A stretch of DNA of 64,000 nucleotides from positions 10,988,001-11,052,000 of the forward strand of contig CM060896.1 of the NCBI GenBank assembly GCA_030762935.1, in the 5' to 3' direction. Source of the DNA: Hymenopus coronatus. Its lineage: Eukaryota > Arthropoda > Insecta > Mantodea > Hymenopodidae. Positions 11,520 to 23,175 of the stretch are shown one piece after another. The position numbers and the translations under genes are program-made. Positions within the stretch are counted from its first letter, which is position 1, and each line of letters opens with the position of its first letter. A model generated the notes under the pieces. That model saw only the letters and a program-made list of their open reading frames with translations. It was not told the origin of the DNA and ran no database searches.

Positions 11520-11760
11520 TTAACAAGAGTTTTCTTCCTGCTTTGTGAAGGGTCCCGGGTTCTATTCCCGCCTGAAGGTAGGAAATTTTCTCTAGCCGAT
11601 ATTATTCTCTCCCCTCTCCAAAGTCTGGAAATATTGATAGGAGTGTGTGTAATATAATGAATAAATTCCAAAGAGAAACAGAAACCAAATGTAACACTAC
11701 ACTGGGTAACCCCATTGCCCATAAGCAGATTATTCCAAAGAGAAATCCTGCAGATATGGC
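11520..11760 (+). mobile_element. Possible tRNA-derived SINE fragment
   Basis: GGTCCCGGGTTCTATTCCCG at 11550-11569 is a B-box with T-arm-like pairing, and a non-tRNA body follows. No clear A box is upstream, so only part of a SINE head, or a chance match, is present. Confidence 0.35.
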
Positions 11761-12029
11761 TTTGCAGTTGTGCACCTGAAATAAATAAATGGGTTTAGTA
11801 GGTTTCTTGTGATATAACTTTTTGTTTGTTTATTGTAAAGTTTGCAACTAAGAGTCCAGTGATGTGACCGTAAACAACATGATGTAAAAACACAAACAAA
11901 TATCTAAACCGAATCTTAGATACGTATTTGAACCGTCCCCTAAGAAGATTATAATGTGAAATTGGGCGATTTCAATATGAACTTTTAAAATAATTGTGGC
12001 GATATTTTGTGAAATGAATCTGGCAACAT

Positions 12030-12140
12030 TGCAGGTTTAAACCTGGTGGAGGAACGCAGCAATCCTTAGCTTGGCTTCCTTCGGAAATGAATTAACGGAG
12101 GTGCTCCCGTGTAATGTTTATGGTCGCAACCCCATATTAC
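12030..12140 (+). mobile_element. SINE fragment (same family as 45905)
   Basis: GGTTTAAACCTGGTGGAGG at 12034 is a B box with flanking T-stem. The next about 100 bases follow the same order of motifs as the repeat at 45905 (TCCTTAG/TCCTAAG, then TCCTTCGG/CCCTCGGAGG, then CTCCCGTGT/CTTCCGTGT, then TTTATGG). Two diverged copies of one SINE family. Confidence 0.6.
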
Positions 12141-12421
12141 CTGTCTGAAGAGTGAGTGCAGACGGCTACAGATGGAAGCTTGCGTAAACACAAACTGTAT
12201 TACGTCATCACTCTCAGTGCAAGCCCTGTACAGCACGACAATACTGGAATGCAGCAGTCGAGTCTCTTAGAGTGACTCAAACACCGCAGCGCGTAGTCAT
12301 ACCTCACAAAGTAGAACATTAATGTTCATTAGTGCTAAAGAAAACAGCAAGTTTAACCTGTTGTAGACCCTTTAGTTTATTCCTGTTTACGTGCGAAGTG
12401 CTGATGTTTTGATGGTCAAAC
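12141..12421. other. Left flank of 98-bp satellite, nothing recognised
   Basis: No coding or repeat signal that I can assign. Confidence 0.45.
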
Positions 12422-15400
12422 TGCACTCTTCTATATTCCAGTCTCCTCTGACCGCTCTAAACCGTGCCATGCTACACCAGTGACCTCCTCTAACAACTGC
12501 ATTCTTTCATCAGACAGGTAGTACTGCACTATATTCCTGTTTTCTCTGACTGTTCTAAACCGTGCCATGCTACACCAGTGACCTCCTCTAACAACTGCAT
12601 TCTTTCATCAGACAGGTAGTACTGCACTATATTCCAGTCTCCTCTGACCGCTCTAAACCGTGCCGTGCTACACCAGCGACCTGCTCTAACAACTGCATTC
12701 TTTCATCAGACAGGTAGTACTGCACTGTATTCCAGCCTTCTCTGATCGCTCTAAACCGTGCCATGCTACACCAGCAACCTCCATAACAACTGCATTCTTT
12801 CATCAGAAAGGTAGTACTGTACTATATTCCAGCCTTCTCTGATCGCTCTAAACCGTGCCATGCTACACCAGCAACCTCCCTAACAACTGCATTCTTTCAT
12901 CAGACAGGTAGTACTGTACTATATTCCTGTCTTCTCTGACTGCTCTTAACCGTGCCATGCTACACCAGCGACCTGCTCTAACAACTGCATTCTTTCATCA
13001 GACAGGTAGTACTGTACTATATTCCTGTCTTCTCTGACCGCTCTAAACCGTGCCATGCTACACCAGCAACCTCCCCTAACAACTGCATTCTTTCATCAGA
13101 CAGGTAGTACTGCACTATATTCCTGTCTTCTCTGACCGCTCTAAACCGTGCCATGCTACACCAGCAACCTACCTAACAACTGCATTCTTTCATCAGACAG
13201 GTAGTACTGCACTATATTCCTGTCTTCTCTGATCGCTCTAAACCGTGCCATGCTACACCAGCAACCTCCCCTAACAACTGCATTCTTTCATCAGACAGGT
13301 AGTACTGCACTATATTCCTGTCTTCTCTGACCGCTCTAAACCGTGCCATGCTACACCAGCGACCTCCCCTAACAACTGCATTCTTTCATCAGACAGGTAG
13401 TACTGCACTATATTCCAGTCTTCTCTGACCACTCTAAACCGTGCCATGCTACACCAGCAACCTACCTAACAACTGCATTCTTTCATCAGACAGGTAGTAC
13501 TGCACTATATTCCTGTCTTCTCTGACCGCTCTAAACCGTGCCATGCTACACCAGCAACCTCCCTAACAACTGCATTCTTTCATCAGACAGGTAGTACTGC
13601 ACTATATTCCTGTCTTCTCTGACCGCTCTAAACCGTGCCATGCTACACCAGCAACCTCCCTAACAACTGCATTCTTTCATCAGACAGGTAGTACTGCACT
13701 ATATTCCTGTATTCTCTGACCGCTCTAAACCGTGCCATGCTACACCAGCGACCTCCCCTAACAACTGCATTCTTTCATCAAACAGGTAGTACTGCACTAT
13801 ATTCCTGTCTTCTCTGACTGCTCTAAACCGTGCCGTGCTACACCAGCGACCTCCCCTAACAACTGCATTCTTTCATCAGACAGGTAGTACTGTTCTATAT
13901 TCCTGTCTTCTCTGACTACTCTAAACCGTGCCATGCTACACCAGCAACCTCCCCTAACAACTGCATTCTTTCATCAGACAGGTAGTACTGCACTATATTC
14001 CTGTCTTCTCTGACCGCTCTAAACCGTGCCATGCTACACCAGCGACCTCCCCTAACAACTGCATTCTTTCATCAGACAGGTAGTACTGTTCTATATTCCT
14101 GTCTTCTCTGACCGCTCAAAACCGTGCCATGCTACACCAGCAACCTACCTAACAACTGCATTCTTTCATCAGACAGGTAGTACTGCACTATATTCCTGTC
14201 TTCTCTGATCGCTCTAAACCGTGCCATGCTACACCAGCAACCTCCCCTAACAACTGCATTCTTTCATCAGACAGGTAGTACTGCACTATATTCCTGTCTT
14301 CTCTGACCGCTCTAAACCGTGCCATGCTACACCAGCAACCTCCCCTAACAACTGCATTCTTTCATCAGACAGGTAGTACTGTTCTATATTCCTGTCTTCT
14401 CTGACTGCTCTAAACCGTGCCATGCTACACCAGCAACCTCCCCTAACAACTGCATTCTTTCATCAGACAGGTAGTACTGCACTATATTCCTGTCTTCTCT
14501 GACCGCTCTAAACCGTGCCATGCTACACCAGCGACCTCCCCTAACAACTGCATTCTTTCATCAGACAGGTAGTACTGTTCTATATTCCTGTCTTCTCTGA
14601 CCGCTCAAAACCGTGCCATGCTACACCAGCGACCTCCCCTAACAACTGCATTCTTTCATCAGACAGGTAGTACTGTTCTATATTCCTGTCTTCTCTGACT
14701 GCTCTAAACCGTGCCATGCTACACCAGCGACCTGCCCTAACAACTGCATTCTTTCATCAGACAGGTAGTACTGCACTATATTCCTGTCTTCTCTGACCGC
14801 TCTAAACCGTGCCATGCTACACCAGCGACCTCCACTAACAGCTGCATTCTTTCGTCAGACAGATAGTACTGTATTATATTCCAGTCTTTTCTGACCACTC
14901 TAAACCGTGCCATGCTACACCAGCAACCTGCTCTAACAACTGCATTCTTTCATCAGACAGGTAGTACTGCACTATATTCCTGTCTTCTCTGACTGCTCTA
15001 AACTGTGCCATGCTACACCAGCAACCTCCCCTAACAACTGCATTCTTTCATCAGACAGGTAGTACTGTACTATATTCCAGCCTTCTCTGATCGCTCTAAA
15101 CCGTGCCATGCTACACCAGCAACCTCCCCTAACAACTGCATTCTTTCATCAGACAGGTAGTACTGCACTATATTCCTGTCTTCTCTGACCGCTCTAAACC
15201 GTGCCATGCTACACCAGCGACCTCCCCTAACAACTGCATTCTTTCTTCAGACAGGTAGTGCTGTTCTATATTCCTGTCTTCTCTGACCGCTCAAAACCGT
15301 GCCATGCTACACCAGCGACCTCCCCTAACAACTGCATTCTTTCATCAGACAGGTAGTACTGTTCTATATTCCTGTCTTCTCTGACTGCTCTAAACCGTGC

Positions 15401-16806
15401 CATGCTACACCAGCGACCTGCCCTAACAACTGCATTCTTTCATCAGACAGGTAGTACTGCTCTATATTCCTGTCTTCTCTGACCGCTCTAAACCGTGCCA
15501 TGCTACACCAGCGACCTCCACTAACAGCTGCATTCTTTCGTCAGACAGATAGTACTGTATTATTTTCCAGTCTTCTCTGACCACTCTAAACCGTGCCATG
15601 CTACACCAGCAACCTGCTCTAACAACTGCATTCTTTCATCAGACAGGTAGTACTGCACTATATTCCAGTCTTCTCTGATCGCTCTAAACCGTGCCATGCT
15701 ACACCAGCAACCTCCCTAACAACTGCATTCTTTCATCAGACAGGTAGTACTGTACTATATTCCTGTCTTCTCTGACTGCTCTAAACTGTGCCATGCTACA
15801 CCAGCAACCTCCCCTAACAACTGCATTCTTTCATCAGACAGGTAGTACTGTACTATATTCCAGCCTTCTCTGATCGCTCTAAACCGTGCCATGCTACACC
15901 AGCAACCTCCCCTAACAACTGCATTCTTTCATCAGACAGGTAGTACTGCACTATATTCCTGTCTTCTCTGACCGCTCTAAACCGTGCCATGCTACACCAG
16001 CAACCTGCTCTAACAACTGCATTCTTTCATCAGACAGGTAGTACTGCACTATATTCCTGTCTTCTCTGACCGCTCTAAACCGTGCCATGCTACACCAGCA
16101 ACCTCCCCTAACAACTGCATTCTTTCATCAGACAGGTAGTACTGCACTATATTCCTGTATTCTCTGACCGCTCTAAACCGTGCCATGCTACACCAGCAAC
16201 CTCCCCTAACAACTGCATTCTTTCATCAGACAGGTAGTACTGCACTATATTCCTGTCTTCTCTGACTGCTCTAAACCGTGCCATGCTACACCAGCGACCT
16301 AACAACTGCATTCTTTCATCAGACAGGTAGTACTGCACTATATTCCTGTCTTCTCTGACTGCTCTAAACCGTGCCATGCTACACCAGCGACCTAACAACT
16401 GCATTCTTTCATCAGACAGGTAGTACTGCACTATATTCCTGTCTTCTCTGACTGCTCTAAACCGTGCCATGCTACACCAGCGACCTAACAACTGCATTCT
16501 TTCATCAGACAGGTAGTACTGCACTATATTCCTGTCTTCTCTGACTGCTCTAAACCGTGCCATGCTACACCAGCGACCTCCCCTAACAACTGCATTCTTT
16601 CATCAGACAGGTAGTACTGCACTATATTCCTGTCTTCTCTGACTGCTCTAAACCGTGCCATGCTACACCAGCGACCTAACAACTGCATTCTTTCATCAGA
16701 CAGGTAGTACTGCACTATATTCCTGTCTTCTCTGACTGCTCTAAACCGTGCCATGCTACACCAGCAATCTCCCCTAACAACTGCATTCTTTCGTCAGACA
16801 GGTAGT
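12422..16806. repeat. 98-bp tandem satellite, about 45 units
   Basis: Unit landmarks are TCTAAACCGTGCCATGCTAC, ACAACTGCATTCTTTCATC and AGACAGGTAGTACTG. Most units are 96-98 bp. The variable spot is the tract after CAGC(A/G)ACCT, which gives 93-bp units (CCCCT deleted) clustered at 16250-16700. Recurrent linked variants, such as the CAGCTGCATTCTTTCGTC block at 14837 and again 686 bp later, show duplication of multi-unit blocks. The minus strand has open frames of up to 138 codons with a 31-residue period (MARFRAVREDRNIV), but only where 93-bp units restore phase. I treat these as repeat artefacts. Units are highly alike, so the array is young or homogenised. Confidence 0.97.
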
Positions 16807-17216
16807 AACAGTACATGATTTCATTACAATAATTGATCATTTTTGGCATATTTTCAATATTGTTAATACTGAAGATACATAATTTAATTTTGCTTAGAAT
16901 ACAATTAGGCATAGTTTAGCCGACTTCACATCATGTACAATTTATTAATCACATTTATTGACGTGTTTTTTCTAGTCTAAATGTCTATGGATTTAATATA
17001 TTTGCCGAAGGTTAGTAGGTGTTTAGAGATTAGTTCTTGATTATTGACTGGCCACGCACCACCATTTTGTGTTGCTTCTTTTATGAGAATGGATCTTTGA
17101 TGTTCTGTGTTGATGCATTCGTGAGATGGTTGACTGACTGTTGCATGTGCAGAGCGGACCGTTTATAACTGGAATCGATGTAAATATTGTTTGGGATTAA
17201 TTGTTGTTTTTTTCAC
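16807..17216. other. Spacer between two satellites, nothing recognised
   Basis: About 400 bp of AT-rich sequence between the 98-bp and 92-bp arrays. No gene seen. Confidence 0.5.
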
Positions 17217-18876
17217 ACAAGCCGTGTGTAGGACAGGAGTTGGATAGGTAGAGTCAGACTGAAACATTCAATGTCATAGCCGGGATTTGAACCACGGATC
17301 TCTCCGGTCTCTAGCCGTGTGTAGGACAGGAGTTGGATAGGTAGAGTCAGACTGAAACATTCAATGTCATAGCCGGGATATGAACCACGGATCTCCCGGT
17401 CTCTAGCCGTGTGTAGGACAGGAGTTGGATAGGTAGAGTCAGACTGAAACATTCAATGTCATAGCCGGGATTTGAACCACGGATCTCTCCGGTCTCTAGC
17501 CGTGTGTAGGACAGGAGTTGGATAGGTAGAGTCAGACTGAAACATTCAATATCATAGCCGGAATTTGAACCAGGGATCTCCCGGTGTCTAGCCGTGTGTA
17601 GGACAGGAGTTAGATAGGTAGAGTCAGACTGAAAAACTCAAATGTCAAAGCAGGGAATTGAACCACGGATCTCCCGGTCTCTAGCCGTGTGTAGGACAGG
17701 AGTTGGATAGGTAGAGTCAGACTGAAAAATTCAATGTCATAGCCGGGATTTGAATCACGGATCTCCCGGTCTCTAGCCGTGTGTAGGACAGGAGTTAGAT
17801 AGGTAGAGTCAGACTGAAAAACTCAATGTCAAAGCAGGGAATTGAACCACGGATCTCCCGGTCTCTAGCCGTGTGTAGGACAGGAGTTAGATAGGTAGAG
17901 TCAGACTGAGAAACCCAATGTCAAAGCAGGGAATTGAACCACGGATCTCCCGGTCTCTATTCGTGTGTAGGACAGGAGTTGGATAGGTAGAGTCAGACTG
18001 AAAAATTCAATGTCATAGCCGGGATTTGAACCACGGATCTCCCGGTCTCTAGTCGTGTGTAGGACAGGAGTTGGATAGGTAGAGTCAGACTGAAAAATTC
18101 AATGTCATAGCTGGGATTTGAACCACGGATCTCCCGGTCTCTAGTCGTGTGTAGGACAGGAGTTGGATAGGTAGAGTCAGACTGAAAAATTCAATGCCAT
18201 AGCTGGGATTTGAACCACGGATCTCCCGGTCTCTAGCCGTATGTAGGACAGGAGTTGGATAGGTAGAGTCAGACTGAAACATTCAATGTCATAGCTGGGA
18301 TTTGAACCACGGATCTCCCGGTCTCTAGCCGTGTGTAGGACAGGAGTTGGATAGGTAGAGTCAGACTGAAAAATTGAATGTCATAGCTGGGATTTGAACC
18401 AGGGATCTCCCGATCTCTAGCCGTGTGTAGGACAGGAGTTGGATAGGTAGAGTCAGACTGAAAAATTCTATATCATAGCCGGGATTTGAACCATGGATCT
18501 CCCGGTCTCTAGCCGTGTGTAGGACAGGAGTTGGATAGGTAGAGTCAGACTGAAAAATTCTATATCATAGCCGGGATTTGAACCATGGATCTCCCAGTCT
18601 CTAGCCGTGTGTAGGACAGGAGTTGGATAGGTAGAGTCAGACTGAAAAATTCAATGTCATAGCCGGGATTTGAACCAGGGATCTCCCGGTCTCTAGCCGT
18701 GTGTAGGACAGGAGTTGGATAGGTAGAGTCAGACTGAAAAACTCAATGTCATAGCTGGGATTTGAACCACAGATCTCCCGGTCTCTAGCCGTGTGTAGGA
18801 CAGGAGTTGGATAGGTAGAGTCAGACTGAAAAATTCTATATCATAGCCGGGATTTGAACCACGGATCTCCCGATCT
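17217..18876 (-). repeat. 92-bp tandem satellite carrying a tRNA B box, 18 units
   Basis: Each unit contains CCGTGTGTAGGACAGGAG, GGTAGAGTCAGACTGAAA and GGGATTTGAACCACGGATC. The last piece, on the minus strand, reads GATCCGTGGTTCAAATCCCG, a near-consensus RNA polymerase III B box in a T-arm. Units are about 90-94 bp. Variants include GAATTGAACC units at 17640-17940 and CTATATCATAG units at 18470-18850. The adjacent dispersed repeat (18877-19110) holds the same B-box and tail in inverse orientation, so the array seems to have grown from it. A boxes are absent from the units. Confidence 0.95.
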
Positions 18877-19110
18877 ATATCGTTGACTATACTATGAATC
18901 CTGGGACTTAAAAGTACTACAACATTGTAAGTCGCCATTGGGATCGTCATCTCAATGTAATAATTTGAGATCACCGGGAAACATGCGAGTCATTTGAGAA
19001 ATTCAGTGCTATGCCGGCATGTTGCCATTGTAGCTCAGTGGTAGAGCAAGCGGGGGATCCGTGGTTCAAATCCCGGCTATGGCGTTGAAGTTTTCAGTCT
19101 GACTCTACCT
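18877..19110 (+). mobile_element. tRNA-derived dispersed repeat, likely source of the 92-bp satellite
   Basis: It contains an upstream block (GGGAAACATGCGAGTCA, TGCCGGCATGTTGCC), a tRNA-like core, and the tail TTCAGTCTGACTCTACC. The same order is present, reversed, at 60490-60700, so this is a dispersed family and not part of the array. The tail is shared with every unit of the neighbouring satellite. Confidence 0.8.
19024..19083 (+). other. tRNA-like sequence with shortened anticodon arm
   Basis: GCCATTG at the 5' side pairs with CTATGGC at the 3' side (one mismatch) as an acceptor stem. TAGCTCAGTGGTAGAGC is a near-perfect A box and D-arm; GGTTCAAATCC is a perfect B-box match. Only about 60 nt in all: between the D-arm and T-arm there are about 11 bases instead of about 22, so there is no normal anticodon stem-loop. 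Not a functional tRNA, but it could still bind TFIIIC. Confidence 0.72.
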
Positions 19111-19179
19111 ATCCAACCGATGTAAATATGTTTTTGTTTTCCCCTGACCCATCGCTATGGCTTTGGTTTTCTGGTAGTT

Positions 19180-19400
19180 TTATTTTTTCGTCTTTATTTA
19201 ATTGAGGGAAGAAAGGATTTGGTCACTGCTTCTTTTGTGGTATTATTCCGTCTGTCTTCCCATTCCTCGATGCCTGAGTCTTTTATTTCTAATTTGATAG
19301 TGGGTTTGGGGATTTTGTTGTGTATTATTTCTTGTCCTGCCGACGCTTCCTAGCTAATCTGTCAGGTAGTTCGTTCCCAGCTAGGCCACAATGATCCAAT
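19180..19400 (-). pseudogene. LINE (Jockey-like) RNase H remnant
   Basis: The minus strand gives DHCGLAGNELPDRLARK, matching the SHCGxxGNExAD(x)LA block of RNase H domains in non-LTR retrotransposon ORF2 proteins. It is followed by DSGIEEWEDRRNNTTKEAV and TKSFLPSIK, which resembles the post-RNase H region of Jockey-type elements. In-frame stops are present. Only this end of the ORF survives. Confidence 0.68.
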
Positions 19401-20055
19401 CTACCAGCTTATGCTTTATGCAAGAGAAAATTTAGGCGGCCGTCCTCTATGATTCTAAATAGGAACAAACAGCAACTCCTGTGAACAATATTCCGGTTAT
19501 GAGGTGACTCATAGGAATTACATATTGGGACTTGTAGCTCTGTTTAACGGCATACATCAGTGTTATATCAACTCATTTGCGACAATGTGTGTAGAATATT
19601 ATACCATTGATGAACAAAGTCATTCTTAACTTAGCAATAAAAGTCCCCATAAATAGCATCTAATTTCCCTTTTATTTCACAGTTTTTCCAATCCAAAAAT
19701 AATGATTGGACGAAACTGCACTTTTTTCATTTTGACGAAAACACGTTGCACAGTTAACTCAACTGCTTGCAAAATCTAAACTAACCTACGAAAAAGTACG
19801 AACTTTGTTTTGATGAAGTATAACAGTAAAACCAACTTGCCGTAGCAACAGAATATATTTTAAAACTCGGGTAGTTATTAAACCGCCTACGTACTAATTA
19901 TATTTTATTTAATGCATGTTTTCAAGTTAATATGATAGTCTGGTAACTACTTGAACAGACTTTGGTTTTAAGATACTATAAATGGTTGTAACTAAACCAG
20001 GCATTATTTTCTAAAATATTTAAAGAGTTTGAAAAAAAAATATGTTGCACTCGTA
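19401..20055. other. Intergenic, nothing recognised
   Basis: AT-rich sequence without an assignable gene or repeat. Confidence 0.45.
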
Positions 20056-20059
20056 TTAC

Positions 20060-20710
20060 TTTTTCTACTCATTCCGGTACAAAATATTCCTATATACGTT
20101 TATTTTTCTGTCTACATCACGCTAGTCCGCATAACGTCTGCAGAAATGGTCGTTTTGCATGTTCTTTTGTAAGCACAGGGGAATTAGGAGAATACATCAA
20201 TCCTTAAGCGATAGTCCAACATTTTAAGAGCGCGTCGCTATGTGATGACCGGGCAATTACGATATATTTGCATGCCCAGGAGCTAGAAAAAAGAAAGGGG
20301 GAGAAAAACTACCTTCCATTTGACAGAAGTGTAAGCTTAAAACATTTAAACCAGTAGCAAGGATTATCTCAAACGGTTGACTCTACCATTACCCTCCCAC
20401 CATTCTGTACTTAAAATTATATCTACCAGCTAATGCAGAACTCATTCTGAATGGAGAGGCCTACGTAACTATACAAATTTTAAGATATAAATTTCGTCCT
20501 GAAAATATCTTAAAATATGGTAAGTATTTAAAAAAATTATTTTTTTTATAAAATCAAAACTCAAGAATTTGTTTCCATCTAAAGGGTAGTTTGGGGTGGG
20601 TGGTCCTTGGAATTACTGCAATTAAAAAAACCACACGATTTTTCGTTTGGTTTTTGCGTTATGTTGATCGCGTGCGCGTGCACACAAATGCACTTATTTG
20701 GAATTTTATC
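20060..20710 (+). mobile_element. Old, diverged AcT element
   Basis: The order of body landmarks is kept (GTCTACATCACGCTAGTCC, AAATGGTCGTTTTGCATG, TTAAGCGATAGTCCAAC, CCCAGGAGCTAG, AAAGGGTAGTTTGGGGTGGG), but with many substitutions. Both termini are decayed. It represents an older layer of the family. Confidence 0.62.
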
Positions 20711-20719
20711 TAAAAAAAA

Positions 20720-21345
20720 CTGATATGGTCCATTCACACGACTTTCTTTACATCTCTGCAACAAACTATTGTTAAAAAGCTTATGCTTGCATCTATTTCA
20801 TGCTTCGACAAAAAATTAACAGAAATAGTCTTATTACTTGCTTTCTTGTTAGTAGAAGTTCCTTGTAAGTAGAAGCGAAATAAGGAGTACCATAGGTTAG
20901 AGCTGGTTGCTATGTGACTGAAGTTCCTTTGTTTGTATGGGCAGGAGTTAAATTCCCGTATAAGCTTTTCAAAAGTGAAAACAAAAACAAGGAATATATA
21001 TATATAAAAAAAAAACAAAAAAAAAAAACGATCAACTCCACGATAAAAAGTATATAACAAATTGTCTGGTTTAATGTGCTCTACATTTTTTTGTGTGGTA
21101 AGATTTTGTGCGTCTCTTAGGGTTAGCAGTTATGCAAAATACCGTAAAATTCATCCAGAATAAAGTAGTCTTCAGAGGCTATTCCCAGAAAATTCAAGAT
21201 ATACATTTTATTTGTCAGGTAAATATCTTAAATATAGGGTATTTTAATCAAAATCGTTAGAGCCATTTTTGAGAAAATCAAAATTTTCGAAAAAGCTTCC
21301 ATGTAAAGGGTAGTTTGGGGTGGGTGGATTTTTCTTAAAATCTTC
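20720..21345 (+). mobile_element. AcT element, 3' part missing
   Basis: Left end CTGATATGGTCCATTC then GACTTTCTTTACATCTCTG. The body is intact to GGGTAGTTTGGGGTGGG and TCTTCG, after which the microsatellite and hairpin are lost. Contains a short A/T-rich expansion at 20996-21028. Confidence 0.82.
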
Positions 21346-21593
21346 GTTTAAAAACATATTTCCTATAAAATCTACATCAGTTTGTGAGTACATTACTTCA
21401 CCCATTTATTGTGCAAGGTAGAGGACGTAAAAATGAGCATTTCAGTTGTTAATTATTTTAGATTTTATGTGTTTACATTCAGAAATTATATTTCTTAATA
21501 AACTTCATAAATATTTCATAAAATGTTTGGTTTAAACAACAAAAACATACATACAGACAAGAGTTTTTGCTTTGTGTATAATATGAAGAAAAA

Positions 21594-22022
21594 ATGTGTT
21601 CCATTCACATGACTTTACTCTGCTTTCTGCTCCGTGCTAATAAATTTGAATATAACAGAAATAGTGTTCTTGTTCCCTTGTAGATACACAATATAAGGGA
21701 ATATACTCGGCTAAAGCACCAGTGAAATATTTTTAGAGCTAATAGTTAAAAGTCGAGCCATTTAAACTGCGTTCTTTTTATATAGTGTGTTTTTGGCGAA
21801 ATCTAAGTTTTTTTGTGTAGAAAATGTTCTCTCTTACGGTTTACTAGTTGTGCAAAGTCATCCGTGATGAAGATTTCTACGATTTATATTTCCCAGAAAA
21901 ATGCATTATACACATGTATTTTAATTAAAATTTGTGGAGCTATTTCTGAGAATAATGTTCCATGTAAACGTTAATTTGGTCTGGGGATTTTTTTTTTAAT
22001 CTTCGTGTCATAACCTTGGAGG

Positions 22023-22080
<58 letters not shown>

Positions 22081-22160
22081 ACACCCACGGGACCCAAAAC
22101 GTATATTTCCTGCGAAATAGCTACCTCGACTTTAATTTAATTTATATTCACTCCTCTACT
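21594..22160 (+). mobile_element. AcT element with a (CT)n core, abutting mariner
   Basis: Left end ATGTGTTCCATTCACATG at 21594; the body is shortened. Where other copies have a CA tract this one has (CT)25 followed by CACCCACACCCACGGGACCC. The 3' end is decayed (TTCACTCCTCTAC) and directly precedes the mariner frame at 22161. Confidence 0.75.
22027..22076 (+). repeat. (CT)n microsatellite
   Basis: About 25 CT units inside an AcT element at the position of its usual CA tract. Confidence 0.97.
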
Positions 22161-22767
22161 ATGCGAGGAAAGACATCGAAAGACTCTGCCCCTTCATATT
22201 CAATGATTAAAAGGTGGGTTGCACAGTTTAAAATGGGACGTACGAGCACTAGTGATGAGCCTCGCTCTGGACGCCCTGTAGAAGTGACAACTCCAGAGAT
22301 CATTGAAAAAATTCATCGTTTAGTACTGGAAGACCGCAGATTAAAGTTGTTTGAGATAGCAGAGACTGTAAACATATCGAAAGATCGTGCAGGTAATATT
22401 TTAAGTAATGTTTTGGGCTTTCACAAGGTCTATGCAGGATGGGTGCTGCGTTTGTTGACACCTGATCAAAAGTTGCAAAGAAAAACTTTCTGTTAAGAAT
22501 GTGGAGCTCTACCGTTAAAATCCCAGTGAATTTTTGAGACGGCTTATTACCATGGATGGAACTTGGATACATCACTACACTCCCGAAAGTAAATCATAGT
22601 CAAAACAGTGGATTGCGCCAGGGGCAGCAACTCCAAAAAAGGCAAGGTCAATTTTGTCAGCTAACAAGGTTATGGCGAGTGTTTCCTGGGATGCACAGGG
22701 AATTACTCTTATTGATTACTTGGAAACGGGTAAAAGTATTTATGGCGACTACTGCGCAAGCTTACTG
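22161..22767 (+). pseudogene. mariner transposase, N-truncated and 3'-truncated
   Basis: The first open frame (22161-22494) begins at the second half of the DNA-binding domain: SAPSYSMIKRWVAQFKMGR, DEPRSGRPVEVTTPEII, EDRRLKLFEIAETVNISKD and GWVLRLLTPDQK, all mariner hallmarks. After a frameshift the catalytic region follows: FLRRLITMDGTWIHHYTPES and SKQWIAPGAATPKKA, then VMASVSWDAQGITLIDYLE to CASLL. The glutamate usual after the first catalytic Asp (MDET) is Gly here. The C-terminal third with the remaining catalytic residues is missing; AcT fragments start at about 22780. Inactive. Confidence 0.93.
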
Positions 22768-22779
22768 CTACGTTCGAGT

Positions 22780-23175
22780 GATGAGTGCGTTCCATTCACG
22801 TTACTCCTTTACCTGCTCTGCAAGTATTTTAAAATTGAAACAAATAAGAAGGAATATCTCGGAAATGTTTTATTCTAAAAATATCTGATGTTATTCCATG
22901 TATATGACTTTCTCTATATGCTTTTATATACGTACGATATGTTGGAGCCATTTTTGGGGGTGGGGGATTTTCCTGAAAATCTTCCGGAAGCATCCTTGGA
23001 AAATACTAAAGCGACTATTCCACAGACAAGACTCACACACGAGCCTCTCTCTAAAAATTCCTTTTTTGGACTCACGGTCCCTCAAAACATATATATCCGG
23101 TGAAATCTCGGCATTGAAGTTCGGATGGAATACAATATTTCCTCTACCTAAGTACTAGATAGCGAAATGAATAAG
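22780..23175 (+). mobile_element. Two shortened AcT fragments
   Basis: 22783-22880 is a left-end piece (TGCGTTCCATTCACG) jumping to TTGAAACAAATAAGAAGGAA. 22888-23175 starts again with TCTGATGTTATTCC, skips most of the body, and continues through GGGGGTGGGGGATTTTCC, the CA spot and GGTGAAATCTCGG to a decayed hairpin. Both are internally deleted derivatives. Confidence 0.72.

Noticed and set aside
16147..16912. Minus-strand repeat-protein frames in the 98-bp satellite
   Set aside because: They are open only where 93-bp units happen to keep phase; 98-bp units shift the frame. No promoter or non-repeat coding context.
12422..19000. CRISPR array suggested by regular repeats
   Set aside because: Repeats are contiguous 92-98-bp units without unique spacers, in a eukaryotic transposon-rich setting, and no cas genes are present.
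19024..19083. Functional tRNA gene
   Set aside because: The anticodon stem-loop is missing about 11 bases and the T-stem has mismatches. It belongs to a dispersed repeat.
22161..22494. Small intact host gene with HTH domain
   Set aside because: Sequence is plainly mariner transposase. Catalytic blocks continue after a frameshift and the C-terminus is missing.
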